From positions 86,108 through 150,107 of the forward strand of contig JBCCLH010000008.1 of NCBI GenBank assembly GCA_039026955.1: 64,000 nt of DNA. Direction: 5' to 3'. The notes beneath the pieces were generated by a model. That model was not told the DNA's origin. It ran no database searches and saw only the letters and a program-made list of their open reading frames with translations. Position 1 is the stretch's first letter. Every line of letters starts with the position of its first letter. The translations under genes were made by a program, and so were the position numbers. This DNA is from Kordia sp039026955. GTDB lineage: Bacteria > Bacteroidota > Bacteroidia > Flavobacteriales > Flavobacteriaceae. Of this stretch, positions 41,942 to 50,674 are shown in pieces.

Positions 41942-42826
41942 TCAACCAACACAAACCGCCCGCTTCAACAACACATATTCACCCTTATTTTTAAACTCAC
42001 GAATCGACGAACCTACGTAACGTTTAAAGGTTTTAGACAAATGACTGGCATCTGTAAAGCCCAAATCATCTGCGATTTCGGAAATGGTGAAATCTGAGTT
42101 CAATAAGCGAATTTCTACGAGTTTTAATTTGGCTTTGATGATATATTCGCGCAGTGGAATTTGTACTTGTTTTTTAAAATATTCGCTCACATACGTAGTA
42201 GACATGGAAAAAACGTGTGCCAGATGTTCTACTTTTAATTTTTCAGGTTGATCGATGTGTTCGTTGATATATGTCAACATTTTATGAATGCGATCGTCTG
42301 TGGAATCTTGTGAAACCTCGTAAAAGCTACTTTTTTTAATATTTCGAATCAAAATTTCCAAAATACTAGTCATTAAGCTTTTAATCAATGTGATAGAAGC
42401 TTCTCCGTAATTGCGAGATTCTTCTAATATCATACTAACCAACTTGTCAATATGCTGTCGGTCAGTCTCACTTTTCACAATATCGCCAGGCAGTTGATTG
42501 TAATTGGAAAGAATATACGACGCTTCTTTATACCATTCATTCCGATCAATCGGAGAGCGATTCGCATTCTTAAAAAAGGCATCCGTAAACTTCAAAAACA
42601 CAAACTTCGAAGGTCTTTCAATCTGAAAAGAATGACATTTCAAAGGCGGTAACAAAAACATGCTTCCTTCGGAATATGGATATTCATTGTAGTTGATACA
42701 TTGCGTACCAGCTCCTTTTTTAATCAAAACCAACTCGAAAAAGTTATTCTTCACCGGACGTTGTTTCCATTCTGATAATTCGATTTCTTGTATTTCGAAA
42801 GGTTTATAAGTCTCTAATACTTGCAT
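41942..42826 (-). CDS. AraC-family transcriptional regulator
   Basis: The 294-residue regulator has an N-terminal cupin-like sensing part (about 1-150; YSEGSMFLLPP) and a C-terminal double helix-turn-helix (about 195-285) with FSMSTTYVSEYFKKQ and ADDLGFTDASHLSKTFKRYVG. It diverges from the gene set beginning at 42987 and is the likely activator of that set. The inducer is unknown. Confidence 0.92.
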   Translation of the reverse strand: MQVLETYKPFEIQEIELSEWKQRPVKNNFFELVLIKKGAGTQCINYNEYPYSEGSMFLLPPLKCHSFQIERPSKFVFLKFTDAFFKNANRSPIDRNEWYKEASYILSNYNQLPGDIVKSETDRQHIDKLVSMILEESRNYGEASITLIKSLMTSILEILIRNIKKSSFYEVSQDSTDDRIHKMLTYINEHIDQPEKLKVEHLAHVFSMSTTYVSEYFKKQVQIPLREYIIKAKLKLVEIRLLNSDFTISEIADDLGFTDASHLSKTFKRYVGSSIREFKNKGEYVLLKRAVCVG

Positions 42827-42949
42827 ATTTCATCAAAATTTAGACAAAACTATAGAAAAAGTTCCTATTTCAAATCAAATTAAACTAGAAAACCTTGAAA
42901 AATACCAAAATACCCTTCATAAGTACATAACAGGAACATGAATCTGAGC

Positions 42950-42957
42950 TAATTTTG
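42950..42957 (+). promoter_or_regulatory. Promoter -7 element TAATTTTG of the detoxification gene set
   Basis: It matches TAnnTTTG, about 30 bp before the ATG of the ABM gene. No TTG is seen at the -33 position, in line with activator dependence. Confidence 0.55.
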
Positions 42958-42986
42958 TATCAAGAAATTTAAAAGCAAAAAACAAG

Positions 42987-43277
42987 ATGAGTCAATTAAC
43001 GATTGTTGCTAGAATTGTAGCAAAAGAAGGAAAATCAACATTTATAAAATCTGAATTATTAAAACTAATTGAAATCACACGTGCCGAAAAAGGTTGTATT
43101 AATTATGATTTACATCAAGATAATGAGAACGAAAACCTGTTTTTATTCTATGAAAACTGGGAAAATCGTGAATTATGGCAACAGCACATGCAAAATGATC
43201 ATTTAGCAGAATATATGAAAGTAACGGACGGAGCTGTGGAATCATTTGAATTAAACGAAATGACCGTAATTGGATAA
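42987..43277 (+). CDS. Antibiotic-biosynthesis-monooxygenase (ABM/YgiN-like) domain protein
   Basis: The 96-residue protein is a ferredoxin-like ABM-domain protein (LTIVARIVAKEGK, EKGCINYDLHQD, FLFYENWENRELWQQHM). YgiN-type members act as quinol monooxygenases or handle reactive quinones. It is first of six same-strand genes facing the AraC regulator. The next start (43282) is 5 bp past its stop. Confidence 0.9.
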   Translation: MSQLTIVARIVAKEGKSTFIKSELLKLIEITRAEKGCINYDLHQDNENENLFLFYENWENRELWQQHMQNDHLAEYMKVTDGAVESFELNEMTVIG

Positions 43278-43281
43278 ACGA

Positions 43282-44130
43282 ATGAAAACATTCAACATTT
43301 GGATTGTATTGTTGGTAGGATTGTTTTTTTCTTGTGAGAACGCAACAAAGGAAACTACCAATACGCCTGAAAAAATAAAGAATCCAACGAATAAAGTGCA
43401 ACTTAGCTCCGAAATTGTCTGGGAAAAACTCAATCCTGCGCGCGGCGATAAAAGTCCACAAGCAGGGACTATTTGGGGCGATCGAAAAGGAACGGTTGCA
43501 ACGGGTTTTTTAGCAAAATTCGTAGATGGATTCTCCTCACCACCACATATTCACAATGTAACCTACAGAGCCGTTGTGATCAAAGGTTTGGTCCATAATG
43601 ACGATCCTGCGGCTGCCAATATGTGGATGAAACCAGGAAGTTTTTGGACGCAGCCCAAAGGTGAATCACACATTACTTCTGCCAAAGGTGAAGAAAACAT
43701 TGCGTATGTAGAAATTGACCATGGACCGTATTTAGTGAAACCGATAAGTGAAGCTTTTGATAATGGTGAAAGACCTGTAAATATTGATGCTTCTAACATT
43801 ATTTGGTTAGACAAGTCTTCCACAAATTGGATTCAAAATAGCAAGGCTTCCATAAGTTATCTGTGGAAAAATGAAGACATACAAGGTTTGTTTGTAAAGC
43901 TTCCACCAAATTTCAACGGAACACTAAAAAGTGAAGGAACTATTTTTCATGCAGTCATCATTCAAGGAAATGTAGCCTACACATTGCCACAAACGAATGA
44001 AGTCAAAAACCTAGATGCAGGAAGTTATTTTACTTCAACAGCAGAAGCCATACACGATCTTTCAAACAAAAGCAGCAACGACGTTATCATTTACATCCGA
44101 ACAAATAAAACGATCAACATACACGAATAA
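43282..44130 (+). CDS. DUF4437-like cupin lipoprotein
   Basis: A 282-residue protein from the ATG at 43282 (the TTG at 43270 is less likely). It has a lipoprotein signal peptide with lipobox FFSC and two similar cupin halves: GTIWGDRKGTVATGFLAKF...PPHIHNVTYRAVVIKG and the second half GLFVKLPPNFNG...FHAVIIQG. This is the DUF4437 layout. Cupins of this type bind metal through His; the first half keeps HIHN. Its task in the set is unknown, perhaps periplasmic oxidation or lactone handling. Confidence 0.8.
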   Translation: MKTFNIWIVLLVGLFFSCENATKETTNTPEKIKNPTNKVQLSSEIVWEKLNPARGDKSPQAGTIWGDRKGTVATGFLAKFVDGFSSPPHIHNVTYRAVVIKGLVHNDDPAAANMWMKPGSFWTQPKGESHITSAKGEENIAYVEIDHGPYLVKPISEAFDNGERPVNIDASNIIWLDKSSTNWIQNSKASISYLWKNEDIQGLFVKLPPNFNGTLKSEGTIFHAVIIQGNVAYTLPQTNEVKNLDAGSYFTSTAEAIHDLSNKSSNDVIIYIRTNKTINIHE

Positions 44131-44152
44131 AATCAACTATAAAAACAAGAAA

Positions 44153-45163
44153 ATGAAAGCCATAGGATACAAAGAATCATTACCAATAGAAAACGAAAAT
44201 TCATTGCAAGACATTGAATTAGACATGCCAAAAGCGACTGGAAAAGACTTGCTAGTAGCAGTGAAAGCGATTTCAGTAAATCCAGTGGATTATAAAATTA
44301 GACAAAATGTAGCTCCTGAAAATGGAGAATGGAAAGTAATTGGTTGGGACGCAGTGGGAATTGTCAAGGAAGTAGGCGAGGAGACAAGTTTGTTCAAAGT
44401 AGGCGATGAAGTCTATTATGCAGGCGATTTGACGCGTTCTGGAAGCAATGCAGAATTTCAATTGGTAGACGAGCGTATTGTGGGAAGAAAACCTAAAAGT
44501 ATATCCAATAGTGAAGCAGCGGCATTGCCTTTAACTTCGCTCACGGCGTGGGAATTGCTATTTGATCGCATGCAGATTGAAAAGGACAATCCAAACAAAA
44601 GCATTTTAGTCATTGGTGCTGCGGGCGGCGTCGGATCGATCATGGTGCAACTGTTGAAACAACTCACTCAGTTGACCATTATTGGAACTGCTTCTCGCGA
44701 AGAAACTACGAATTGGTTGCTAGAATTAGGAGCCGATCACGTGATCAATCACAGAAACAAATTAAGTGAAGAATTTTCAAAGTATGAATTGCCGGAACCC
44801 GATTATATCGTAAGTCTCAACGCAACCGATCAACACAAAGATGAAATCGTAAAAATCATCAAACCACAAGGAAAATTTGGCTTTATCGATGATCCAAAAG
44901 GCGGATTTGATGCAACAGTATTCAAACTAAAAGCGGTTTCTACACATATCGAATTCATGTACACACGTTCCATGTTTCAAACAGAAGACATCATGGAACA
45001 ACACAACATTCTCAACGAAATCGCAAACTTGATTGATGCAGGAACGATCAAAACGACGGTTGGAAATCATTTTGGAACCATAAATGCCGAAAACGTACGA
45101 AAAGCACATGCGTTGCTCGAATCAGGCAAAGCAAAAGGGAAAATTGTATTAGAAAACTTTTAA
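44153..45163 (+). CDS. Zinc-independent alcohol dehydrogenase / quinone oxidoreductase (MDR)
   Basis: A 336-residue medium-chain reductase starting at MKAIGYKESLPIEN. It has the GroES-like part (VNPVDYKIR, GWDAVGIVKEVG) and a Rossmann part with VIGAAGGVGSIMVQLLKQ for NADPH. The catalytic-zinc Cys/His set is missing, so it belongs with the quinone oxidoreductases (QOR). It should reduce quinones or enones with NADPH. Same set as the ABM gene. Confidence 0.9.
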   Translation: MKAIGYKESLPIENENSLQDIELDMPKATGKDLLVAVKAISVNPVDYKIRQNVAPENGEWKVIGWDAVGIVKEVGEETSLFKVGDEVYYAGDLTRSGSNAEFQLVDERIVGRKPKSISNSEAAALPLTSLTAWELLFDRMQIEKDNPNKSILVIGAAGGVGSIMVQLLKQLTQLTIIGTASREETTNWLLELGADHVINHRNKLSEEFSKYELPEPDYIVSLNATDQHKDEIVKIIKPQGKFGFIDDPKGGFDATVFKLKAVSTHIEFMYTRSMFQTEDIMEQHNILNEIANLIDAGTIKTTVGNHFGTINAENVRKAHALLESGKAKGKIVLENF

Positions 45164-45174
45164 AGATCAAAATC

Positions 45175-45477
45175 ATGTCATATTATTCAGTATTAGATGT
45201 TACACCAACATCACAAGAATGGATTGCTGCCTACGTAGCAGAATCCGGAAATATCGTAAAAAAACACGGTGGAAAATACTTAGCCAGAACTGCGACACAC
45301 GAACAAATTGAAGGAAATGAACAGGCTGCCGCGTTACGAATCATTTTAGAATGGCCATCAAAGCAAGCTGCGCTAGACTTTATGAATGATCCGGCGTATG
45401 TACCACATTTAGAAGCACGCACCAAAGGTTCGGTAAGTCATCATTATTTGATTGCTGCTACAGATGATTTGGCATAG
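45175..45477 (+). CDS. DUF1330-like small protein
   Basis: A 100-residue ferredoxin-like protein in the style of DUF1330 (YYSVLDV, GGKYLARTATHEQIEG, RIILEWPSKQAALDFMNDPAY). It begins 11 bp after the MDR gene. DUF1330 is related to ABM domains and has no fixed function. It is the last gene before an inverted-repeat element. Confidence 0.82.
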   Translation: MSYYSVLDVTPTSQEWIAAYVAESGNIVKKHGGKYLARTATHEQIEGNEQAAALRIILEWPSKQAALDFMNDPAYVPHLEARTKGSVSHHYLIAATDDLA

Positions 45478-45494
45478 AAACTTTATGAAGTTTC

Positions 45495-45593
45495 GTCAAA
45501 CCGAACTTGATTCGGTTTCTCATTACAATTGATTTTTTGTATGAGATTCTGAAACCTGTGCTGAATTTATTTCAGTATTAAGTTCGATTTGAC
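45495..45593. repeat. Inverted-repeat element inside the gene set
   Basis: Arms GTCAAACCGAACTT (45495-45508) and AAGTTCGATTTGAC (45580-45593) match in 13 of 14 positions. Inside, CTCAT and ATGAG flank a T-rich loop. The GTCA ends recall the element at 4738-4810. It separates the first four genes from the last two. Confidence 0.6.
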
Positions 45594-45644
45594 AAAAATT
45601 AGCCTTCTTTAGGCAACTTACTAGACTAAAATATATTTTTCAAC

Positions 45645-46628
45645 ATGAAAACCTTTGAACACATAAATCACGGATACAACAGCGTTTTCAAACAACATCA
45701 ACTCAGTATTGGCTTGGTAGTTCCGATTGAAAACTATGCGCAAAGTTCCGTTCCAACGATGAAAGATCATTTGAAACGTGTACAATTGGCAGAAAAATTG
45801 GATTTTAAAGCAGTTTGGCTGCGAGATGTACCGTTTCATGTACCATCATTTGGAGATGCAGGACAGACGTTTGATCCCTTTACCTATTTGGGCTTTTTGG
45901 CGGGAATGACCTCTGAGATTGCACTTGGCGTTTCTAGTATTGCTTTGCCATTACATCATCCTGTGCACGTAGCGAAATCGGCTGCTACGGTAGATCAACT
46001 GTCGGATGGAAGATTGATTCTAGGAATTGCTTCAGGTGATCGCTATGAAGAATATCCTGCGATGGGCATTCCGTATGAGACTCGTGGCGAGCGTTTTCGA
46101 GAAGCCTTTCAGTACATCCGAAATGCACAAGCATCGTTTCCTACTTTTGAATCAAAAGCATTTGGAAAGTTGAATGGTCATGTAGATATTCTGCCAAAAG
46201 CAACAAGCCATAAAATTCCGATGTTAGTCACAGGATTTAGTCAACAATCTTTGCAGTGGAATGCGGAACACGGCGACGGTTGGATGTATTATCCAAGAGA
46301 TACAACTCAACAAAAATACCGTATTGCAGAATGGCGATCGTTGATTCCAGAAAATCAAGCGTACGACAAACCATTTATGCAACCTTTATACATAGATTTG
46401 CATGAAAACGACGATTTCAAACCGCAACCAATTCATCTAGGATTTCGAATCGGCGTGAAATACTTGCTTGCGTATTTAGAACATTTACAAGATATTGGTG
46501 TCAATCATATCGCATTAAATTTACGATTCAATTCAAAACCGATAGAAGACACTTTAGAACGTTTGGCAGCAACCATTTTGCCTAAATTTCATTCAAACAC
46601 CACAGAAAAACAAACGACAAACGCATGA
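45645..46628 (+). CDS. Luciferase-like (LLM class) flavin oxidoreductase
   Basis: The 327-residue protein is a bacterial-luciferase-like monooxygenase (QLSIGLVVPIENYAQ, FDPFTYLGFLAGMTSEIALG, HPVHVAKSAATVDQLSDGR, GIASGDRYEEYPAMG). LLM enzymes use reduced flavin and oxygen or F420; without F420 genes here, FMN is assumed. It overlaps the following SDR by 4 bp (ATGA). It probably oxidises an organic substrate in the same pathway as its neighbours. Confidence 0.9.
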   Translation: MKTFEHINHGYNSVFKQHQLSIGLVVPIENYAQSSVPTMKDHLKRVQLAEKLDFKAVWLRDVPFHVPSFGDAGQTFDPFTYLGFLAGMTSEIALGVSSIALPLHHPVHVAKSAATVDQLSDGRLILGIASGDRYEEYPAMGIPYETRGERFREAFQYIRNAQASFPTFESKAFGKLNGHVDILPKATSHKIPMLVTGFSQQSLQWNAEHGDGWMYYPRDTTQQKYRIAEWRSLIPENQAYDKPFMQPLYIDLHENDDFKPQPIHLGFRIGVKYLLAYLEHLQDIGVNHIALNLRFNSKPIEDTLERLAATILPKFHSNTTEKQTTNA

Positions 46629-47428
46629 AAAAAACAATCATCATCACAGGAAGTACCGACGGAATTGGAAAATTAGCAGCGATACAACTCGCTAAAGACG
46701 GACATGAAATCTATATTCATGGAAGAAATCCAGAAAAACTAGCAAAAGTTATCTCAGAAATACAAACAGCTTCCCACAATTCAAATATCAAAGGTTTTAC
46801 AGCAGATTTGTCTACTGTGACTACAGTAAAACAATTAGCAGCTGACATCGCTAATGAAGTTCCAAAAATTGATGTATTGATCAACAATGCAGGTGTCTAC
46901 AACAGTAAAATCAGTAAAAGTGCAGATGGTTTTGACATGCGATTTGCGGTGAATTACTTTGCTCCATATGTCTTGACGAATGCATTACTTTCATTGAATT
47001 CTTTTGCGGAAAATGCCAGAATCATCAATTTAAGTTCAGCAGCGCAAGCACCAGTTTCTTTAGATGTTTTGGCAGGAAAAGCCACAATTACGGAATCAGC
47101 AGCGTATGCGCAAAGCAAGCTAGCGTTGACAATGTGGAGTTTCGATTTGGCAAAAAACCGATCAAACATGCAAGTCATTGCCGTAAATCCAGGCTCGTTA
47201 TTAAACACCAACATGGTCAAAGAAGCGTTTGGAACGCATTGGTCTTCCGCAGATAAAGGCGCAACTATTTTATACAATTTGGCAGTTTCCGATGAACATA
47301 AGGGAATCACAGGAACATATTTTGACAATGACAAAGGCAGCTATGGAAACGCGCATCCGGATGCGTATGATGCAGAAAAAGTACAACAGTTGCTTCAAGA
47401 AACAGAGAAAGTTTTAGGAAACATATGA
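46625..47428 (+). CDS. Short-chain dehydrogenase/reductase
   Basis: A 267-residue classical SDR with the cofactor motif TGSTDGIGK, NNAGVYN, the catalytic Ser (LSSAAQ) and YAQSK. It starts inside the stop of the LLM gene, so the two are coupled. It likely reduces or oxidises a carbonyl product of the cluster. Confidence 0.92.
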   Translation: MKKTIIITGSTDGIGKLAAIQLAKDGHEIYIHGRNPEKLAKVISEIQTASHNSNIKGFTADLSTVTTVKQLAADIANEVPKIDVLINNAGVYNSKISKSADGFDMRFAVNYFAPYVLTNALLSLNSFAENARIINLSSAAQAPVSLDVLAGKATITESAAYAQSKLALTMWSFDLAKNRSNMQVIAVNPGSLLNTNMVKEAFGTHWSSADKGATILYNLAVSDEHKGITGTYFDNDKGSYGNAHPDAYDAEKVQQLLQETEKVLGNI

Positions 47429-47643
47429 ATTGAAAGTCTTCATAATATTTTTATATTTGAAACACATCAATTACAACACACATGAACAATTCGTTGCTAT
47501 TCTTTTTATGCTCCATTGACGTATTTAATGGATTTTTAGCAAGCATCTATTTTCTGTTTTTTTAGTAAGCAAAAAAGGGTAAAAAACTTCTTTTAATGAG
47601 CAACTGTTTTGATTTTTAAAAATGATAGTTATAAGTGAATAAA

Positions 47644-47988
47644 CTAGTCACGTCCAATAATCTTTTTTCTATGTTTTATGCCCCATTCCGTCAATTCCTT
47701 AAACACTGAATCCAATGTGAGTCCATATTCGGTAAGTTCGTATTCCACGGTAATTGGAGCAGTATCTTTTACGGTTCTTGAGACAATATCATGTGCTTCC
47801 AAAAATTTTAAATCTTTCGACAAAACTCTTCCTGTAATTCTAGGAATGCTTCGCTTTATCTCGTTAAATCGCATTTGTCCACCTAAATACAAGGTTGTCA
47901 CAATGATGATTTTCCATCTGCCACTCAGCAATTCCATGGTATCCATAATGGGCAGTAATTTTTTTGAAATTTCACTTTTTGTATCCAT
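47644..47988 (-). CDS. HxlR-family transcriptional regulator
   Basis: A 114-residue winged-helix protein (MDTMELLSGRWKIIIVTTLYLGG, RFNEIKRSIPRITGRVLSKDLKFLE). The ATG at 47988 is chosen over the TTG at 47994. HxlR/YodB/HypR-type regulators often sense quinones or aldehydes through a conserved Cys near the N-terminus; none is present here (there is no Cys in the protein), so it does not use that switch. It diverges from the NmrA-like gene and probably controls it. Confidence 0.92.
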   Translation of the reverse strand: MDTKSEISKKLLPIMDTMELLSGRWKIIIVTTLYLGGQMRFNEIKRSIPRITGRVLSKDLKFLEAHDIVSRTVKDTAPITVEYELTEYGLTLDSVFKELTEWGIKHRKKIIGRD

Positions 47989-48019
47989 CAGCAATAAGAT
48001 TAAGTATCCATAAAGTAAC

Positions 48020-48050
48020 CAGTATACAAAAAGATACTGTTATACTTTTG
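48020..48050 (+). promoter_or_regulatory. HxlR-type dyad and promoter of the NmrA-like gene
   Basis: The dyad CAGTAT/ATACTG (48020-48025 and 48034-48039) is next to TACTTTTG (48043-48050), which fits TAnnTTTG. The site lies in the -33 to -7 space, suited to repression by the divergent HxlR protein. Confidence 0.6.
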
Positions 48051-48096
48051 ATACCTAATATACGTATTTTTGAATCAATCATAAATTTAAAAAATT

Positions 48097-48975
48097 ATGG
48101 AAAGAATAGTGTTATTCAATGCTACAGGCTGTCAAGGTACTGCTATTGCAAAAAGGCTTCAAGAAGACAATGTAACGATTGTGGCTCCAGTTCGTTCGGA
48201 GAAAAATATTAAATTATTAAACGAAAGAAATATAGAATCGTTTCTAACAGACTTTTCAGTGGAATCTTTGACACAAGAACTACAAAAAGCTGACAAAGTG
48301 GTAGTGCAAATACCTGCTGCGATACAGCCTACTTTAATGGTTGAAATTGCAGAAAACATCATGAATGCAGTTGTCAAGGCAGGATACCCAAAAACAGTCG
48401 TTGTTGTTAGTAGTACAATACCAACAACACTCACCAATAAAGAGAGTGTAAATGCACGTATAAAAATCAAAGAACTGTCTTTGGAAAAGCTTCCTGATTC
48501 CCCTATTTTAAGTGCCACTGAATATTTAGAGAATTTTTCAACGGCTTACAGAGTGCCTATTTTAGATCATGGTGTCATTCCTCAAACCATACCATCAAAT
48601 CATCCAGTAAATTATCTTTCTTGGAATGATTTGTCTATCTATGTATATGCAGCACTTACAGCAACCAATTTGTCAGGAAAAATGTATCCAATAGGTGGTA
48701 ATGAAGGAATCAATGGAGCGGATTTGGCCGAGCGCTTAGGAAATGTATTGAATAAAAAACTAACCTACACGCCAGTTTCTTATAAACAGTTAGAAGGAAT
48801 TTTAACGCCAATAATGGGACCAGAGATAGCAAAAGATTATGCTGAATTTTACGAATGGCAAGATACTGATGGTGTAGAACTACTGAATCCAGATACCAAC
48901 GGAATCCGAAAATTACTCAACATCGAACTTCCTTCTTTTGAGGAGTGGGCGAGAAGTGCTTTTAAGGTATTTTAA
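48097..48975 (+). CDS. NmrA-like NAD(P)-binding protein
   Basis: The 292-residue protein is an atypical SDR of the NmrA/QOR2 kind. The nucleotide motif is FNATGCQGTAIAKRL (GxxGxxx form) and the C-terminal part carries the family SWNDLSIYVYAAL and YPIGGNEGINGADLAERLG blocks. Such proteins are NADP-dependent reductases (quinone reductase QorB) or redox-sensing regulators. With an HxlR regulator beside it, a role in electrophile reduction is likely. Confidence 0.88.
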   Translation: MERIVLFNATGCQGTAIAKRLQEDNVTIVAPVRSEKNIKLLNERNIESFLTDFSVESLTQELQKADKVVVQIPAAIQPTLMVEIAENIMNAVVKAGYPKTVVVVSSTIPTTLTNKESVNARIKIKELSLEKLPDSPILSATEYLENFSTAYRVPILDHGVIPQTIPSNHPVNYLSWNDLSIYVYAALTATNLSGKMYPIGGNEGINGADLAERLGNVLNKKLTYTPVSYKQLEGILTPIMGPEIAKDYAEFYEWQDTDGVELLNPDTNGIRKLLNIELPSFEEWARSAFKVF

Positions 48976-48987
48976 CATTTTAATTCA

Positions 48988-48995
48988 TAACTTTG
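48988..48995 (+). promoter_or_regulatory. Promoter -7 element TAACTTTG of the Crp/Fnr-like gene
   Basis: It matches TAnnTTTG, 21 bp before the GTG start at 49017. Confidence 0.6.
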
Positions 48996-49016
48996 GTAGA
49001 AAATTAACCAACATTC

Positions 49017-49580
49017 GTGAGCAAACTAAGAGCAGAAATCAAAAGATTATCCCAAGGAACCAAATCCGAAATAGACGAGATTTATAATAATTTGACCTTG
49101 ACAATACTAGAAAAAGGTGATTTCCTTTTAAAACAAGATCATATTTGCAATCAATATTTTTTTGTAGAAAGTGGCGCGGTACGTTTGTATTACTGGAAAA
49201 AAGAGAAAGAATATACGGTTTGGCTAGGTACGGAAGGACAAATTTTCACCGAATTGGACAGTTATCTGAATCAAACACCTGCGTTGGTTTCTATTGAAAG
49301 TATGGAAAGAAGTTTGGTGTACAGAATTACTAAAGAAAAAAGCGATCAATTGGCAGTCATCTCTCGGGCGTACAATACATTGTTGCGAAGGACCGTGGAA
49401 GAAGCTTTTGCAAACATGTCGAGAAACATCATTTCTTTTCAAAGTGAAGATGCTACCGAACGTTACAGAAGAGTCGAAAAAGAGAAAAACTGGCTTCAAA
49501 AATATCCGCTAAAATATATTTCGAGTTTTATTGGCGTTACGCAAAGTTCTTTGAGTCGTGTTCGTGCTAAGAAAGAGTAA
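49017..49580 (+). CDS. Crp/Fnr-family transcriptional regulator
   Basis: The 187-residue protein has a cNMP-binding-like beta domain (LEKGDFLLKQDHICNQYFFVESGAVRLYYW) and a short C-terminal helix-turn-helix (YPLKYISSFIGVTQSSLSRVRAK). The start is GTG, supported by the promoter element upstream. It lacks Fnr cysteines and the classic cAMP residues, as do most Bacteroidota members. It likely governs the following two genes or acts as a local regulator. Confidence 0.9.
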   Translation: MSKLRAEIKRLSQGTKSEIDEIYNNLTLTILEKGDFLLKQDHICNQYFFVESGAVRLYYWKKEKEYTVWLGTEGQIFTELDSYLNQTPALVSIESMERSLVYRITKEKSDQLAVISRAYNTLLRRTVEEAFANMSRNIISFQSEDATERYRRVEKEKNWLQKYPLKYISSFIGVTQSSLSRVRAKKE

Positions 49581-49651
49581 TTTTTTGTCATAAGGCAAAA
49601 AATTAAAAATTGCTTCTTTTTAGTTTTATCGAAACTTAAAAAGACTCAAAA

Positions 49652-50182
49652 ATGGTAACTACAATTTTACTTTCTATCGGATTTGGCGTTCTAATCGCTA
49701 TATTGCTATTAATAATCAAACTTCCTACTAAAATTCAATACATTGAAGAAATACAAGTGAATGCAACGATTTCAAAAGTCTATGATGCCATTCGGTATCA
49801 AGAACAATTAATGAAATGGTCCGCGTGGCCTAGCGAAACAAAATCGCAATGTGCCGTGAAAAATGTGGATGGACAGATTGGCGCGCAAACTGTGTATCTT
49901 CAAAAAGGGAAACAATTTGGTTATCAAGAAGTAACGGAGCTTATAGAAAATGAAAAAGTAAGTTTCTATTTAACGAGTAAAGCGCCTTTTGAGCAAGATA
50001 CCCGATTGCATTTTTATCTAAAAGCACTTGAAAATGGCAAAACGAATGTGTTGTTATATTTTGATAATACGTTGAAAAGACCTAGTCATCTTTTTCCGCA
50101 TGTTTTTGGGATTATCAATTGGACACATCAAATGCACTTAAAAGATTTGGCGGGACTTAAAAAGTTTTCAGAAATAGAATAG
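49652..50182 (+). CDS. SRPBCC-family protein with membrane anchor
   Basis: A 176-residue protein with one N-terminal membrane helix (3-24) and a START/SRPBCC lipid-binding-like domain (IEEIQVNATISKVYDAIRYQEQLMKWSAW in part; VTELIENEKVSFYLTSK). Such domains bind hydrophobic ligands or act as polyketide-cyclase-like enzymes. It is 1 bp from the next gene, so the two are one transcript. Confidence 0.85.
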   Translation: MVTTILLSIGFGVLIAILLLIIKLPTKIQYIEEIQVNATISKVYDAIRYQEQLMKWSAWPSETKSQCAVKNVDGQIGAQTVYLQKGKQFGYQEVTELIENEKVSFYLTSKAPFEQDTRLHFYLKALENGKTNVLLYFDNTLKRPSHLFPHVFGIINWTHQMHLKDLAGLKKFSEIE

Positions 50183-50183
50183 C

Positions 50184-50657
50184 ATGAAATCATACACAGG
50201 AACACAGAGCATACAACAACTTGAAAAACGAAAAGGTGGTTATTTTTACTTAAAACTAGATGCCGATATCATCAACCAATTTGCAAAAAAGAGAGCTACT
50301 AGAATGATTTGTACGATTGATGATAAAGTAAGCTATCGTTGCGGATTGAATCATTTAGGCGATGGCAATTTTTATATCATCATTAAAGCGGACTATCTTC
50401 GACAGCTCCATAAAGAATTGGGCGATGAAATTATTTACAGAATTGACGAAGATCCAGACCAATTAGGTGTTGAAATGCCTGAAGTACTTACTGTTTTCCT
50501 CGCACAAGATGCTGAAGCAAAAGTCATTTTTGATAGCTTGACTGATGGAAAAAAGCGAAGTCTGATCTACAGTTTCGTAAAAATAAAAGATATTGACAAA
50601 CAGGTAAAAACAATCATAACTTTTCTCGCAAAAGAAAAACAGAAAATGAAAAAATAA
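50184..50657 (+). CDS. DUF1905 / YdeI-OmpD-associated-like protein
   Basis: The 157-residue protein has a DUF1905 part (KGGYFYLKLDADIINQFAKKRATRMICTIDD in outline, RCGLNHLGDGNFYIII) and the YdeI/OmpD-associated C-terminal helices (FDSLTDGKKRSLIYSFVKIKD). The function is not known. It follows the SRPBCC gene by one base. Confidence 0.82.
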   Translation: MKSYTGTQSIQQLEKRKGGYFYLKLDADIINQFAKKRATRMICTIDDKVSYRCGLNHLGDGNFYIIIKADYLRQLHKELGDEIIYRIDEDPDQLGVEMPEVLTVFLAQDAEAKVIFDSLTDGKKRSLIYSFVKIKDIDKQVKTIITFLAKEKQKMKK

Positions 50658-50674
50658 AGTGTTATTTCTATTGT

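Noticed and set aside
47482..47565. Short ORF of 27 codons after the SDR gene
   Set aside because: It is hydrophobic, without promoter, conserved look or terminator; chance cannot be excluded.
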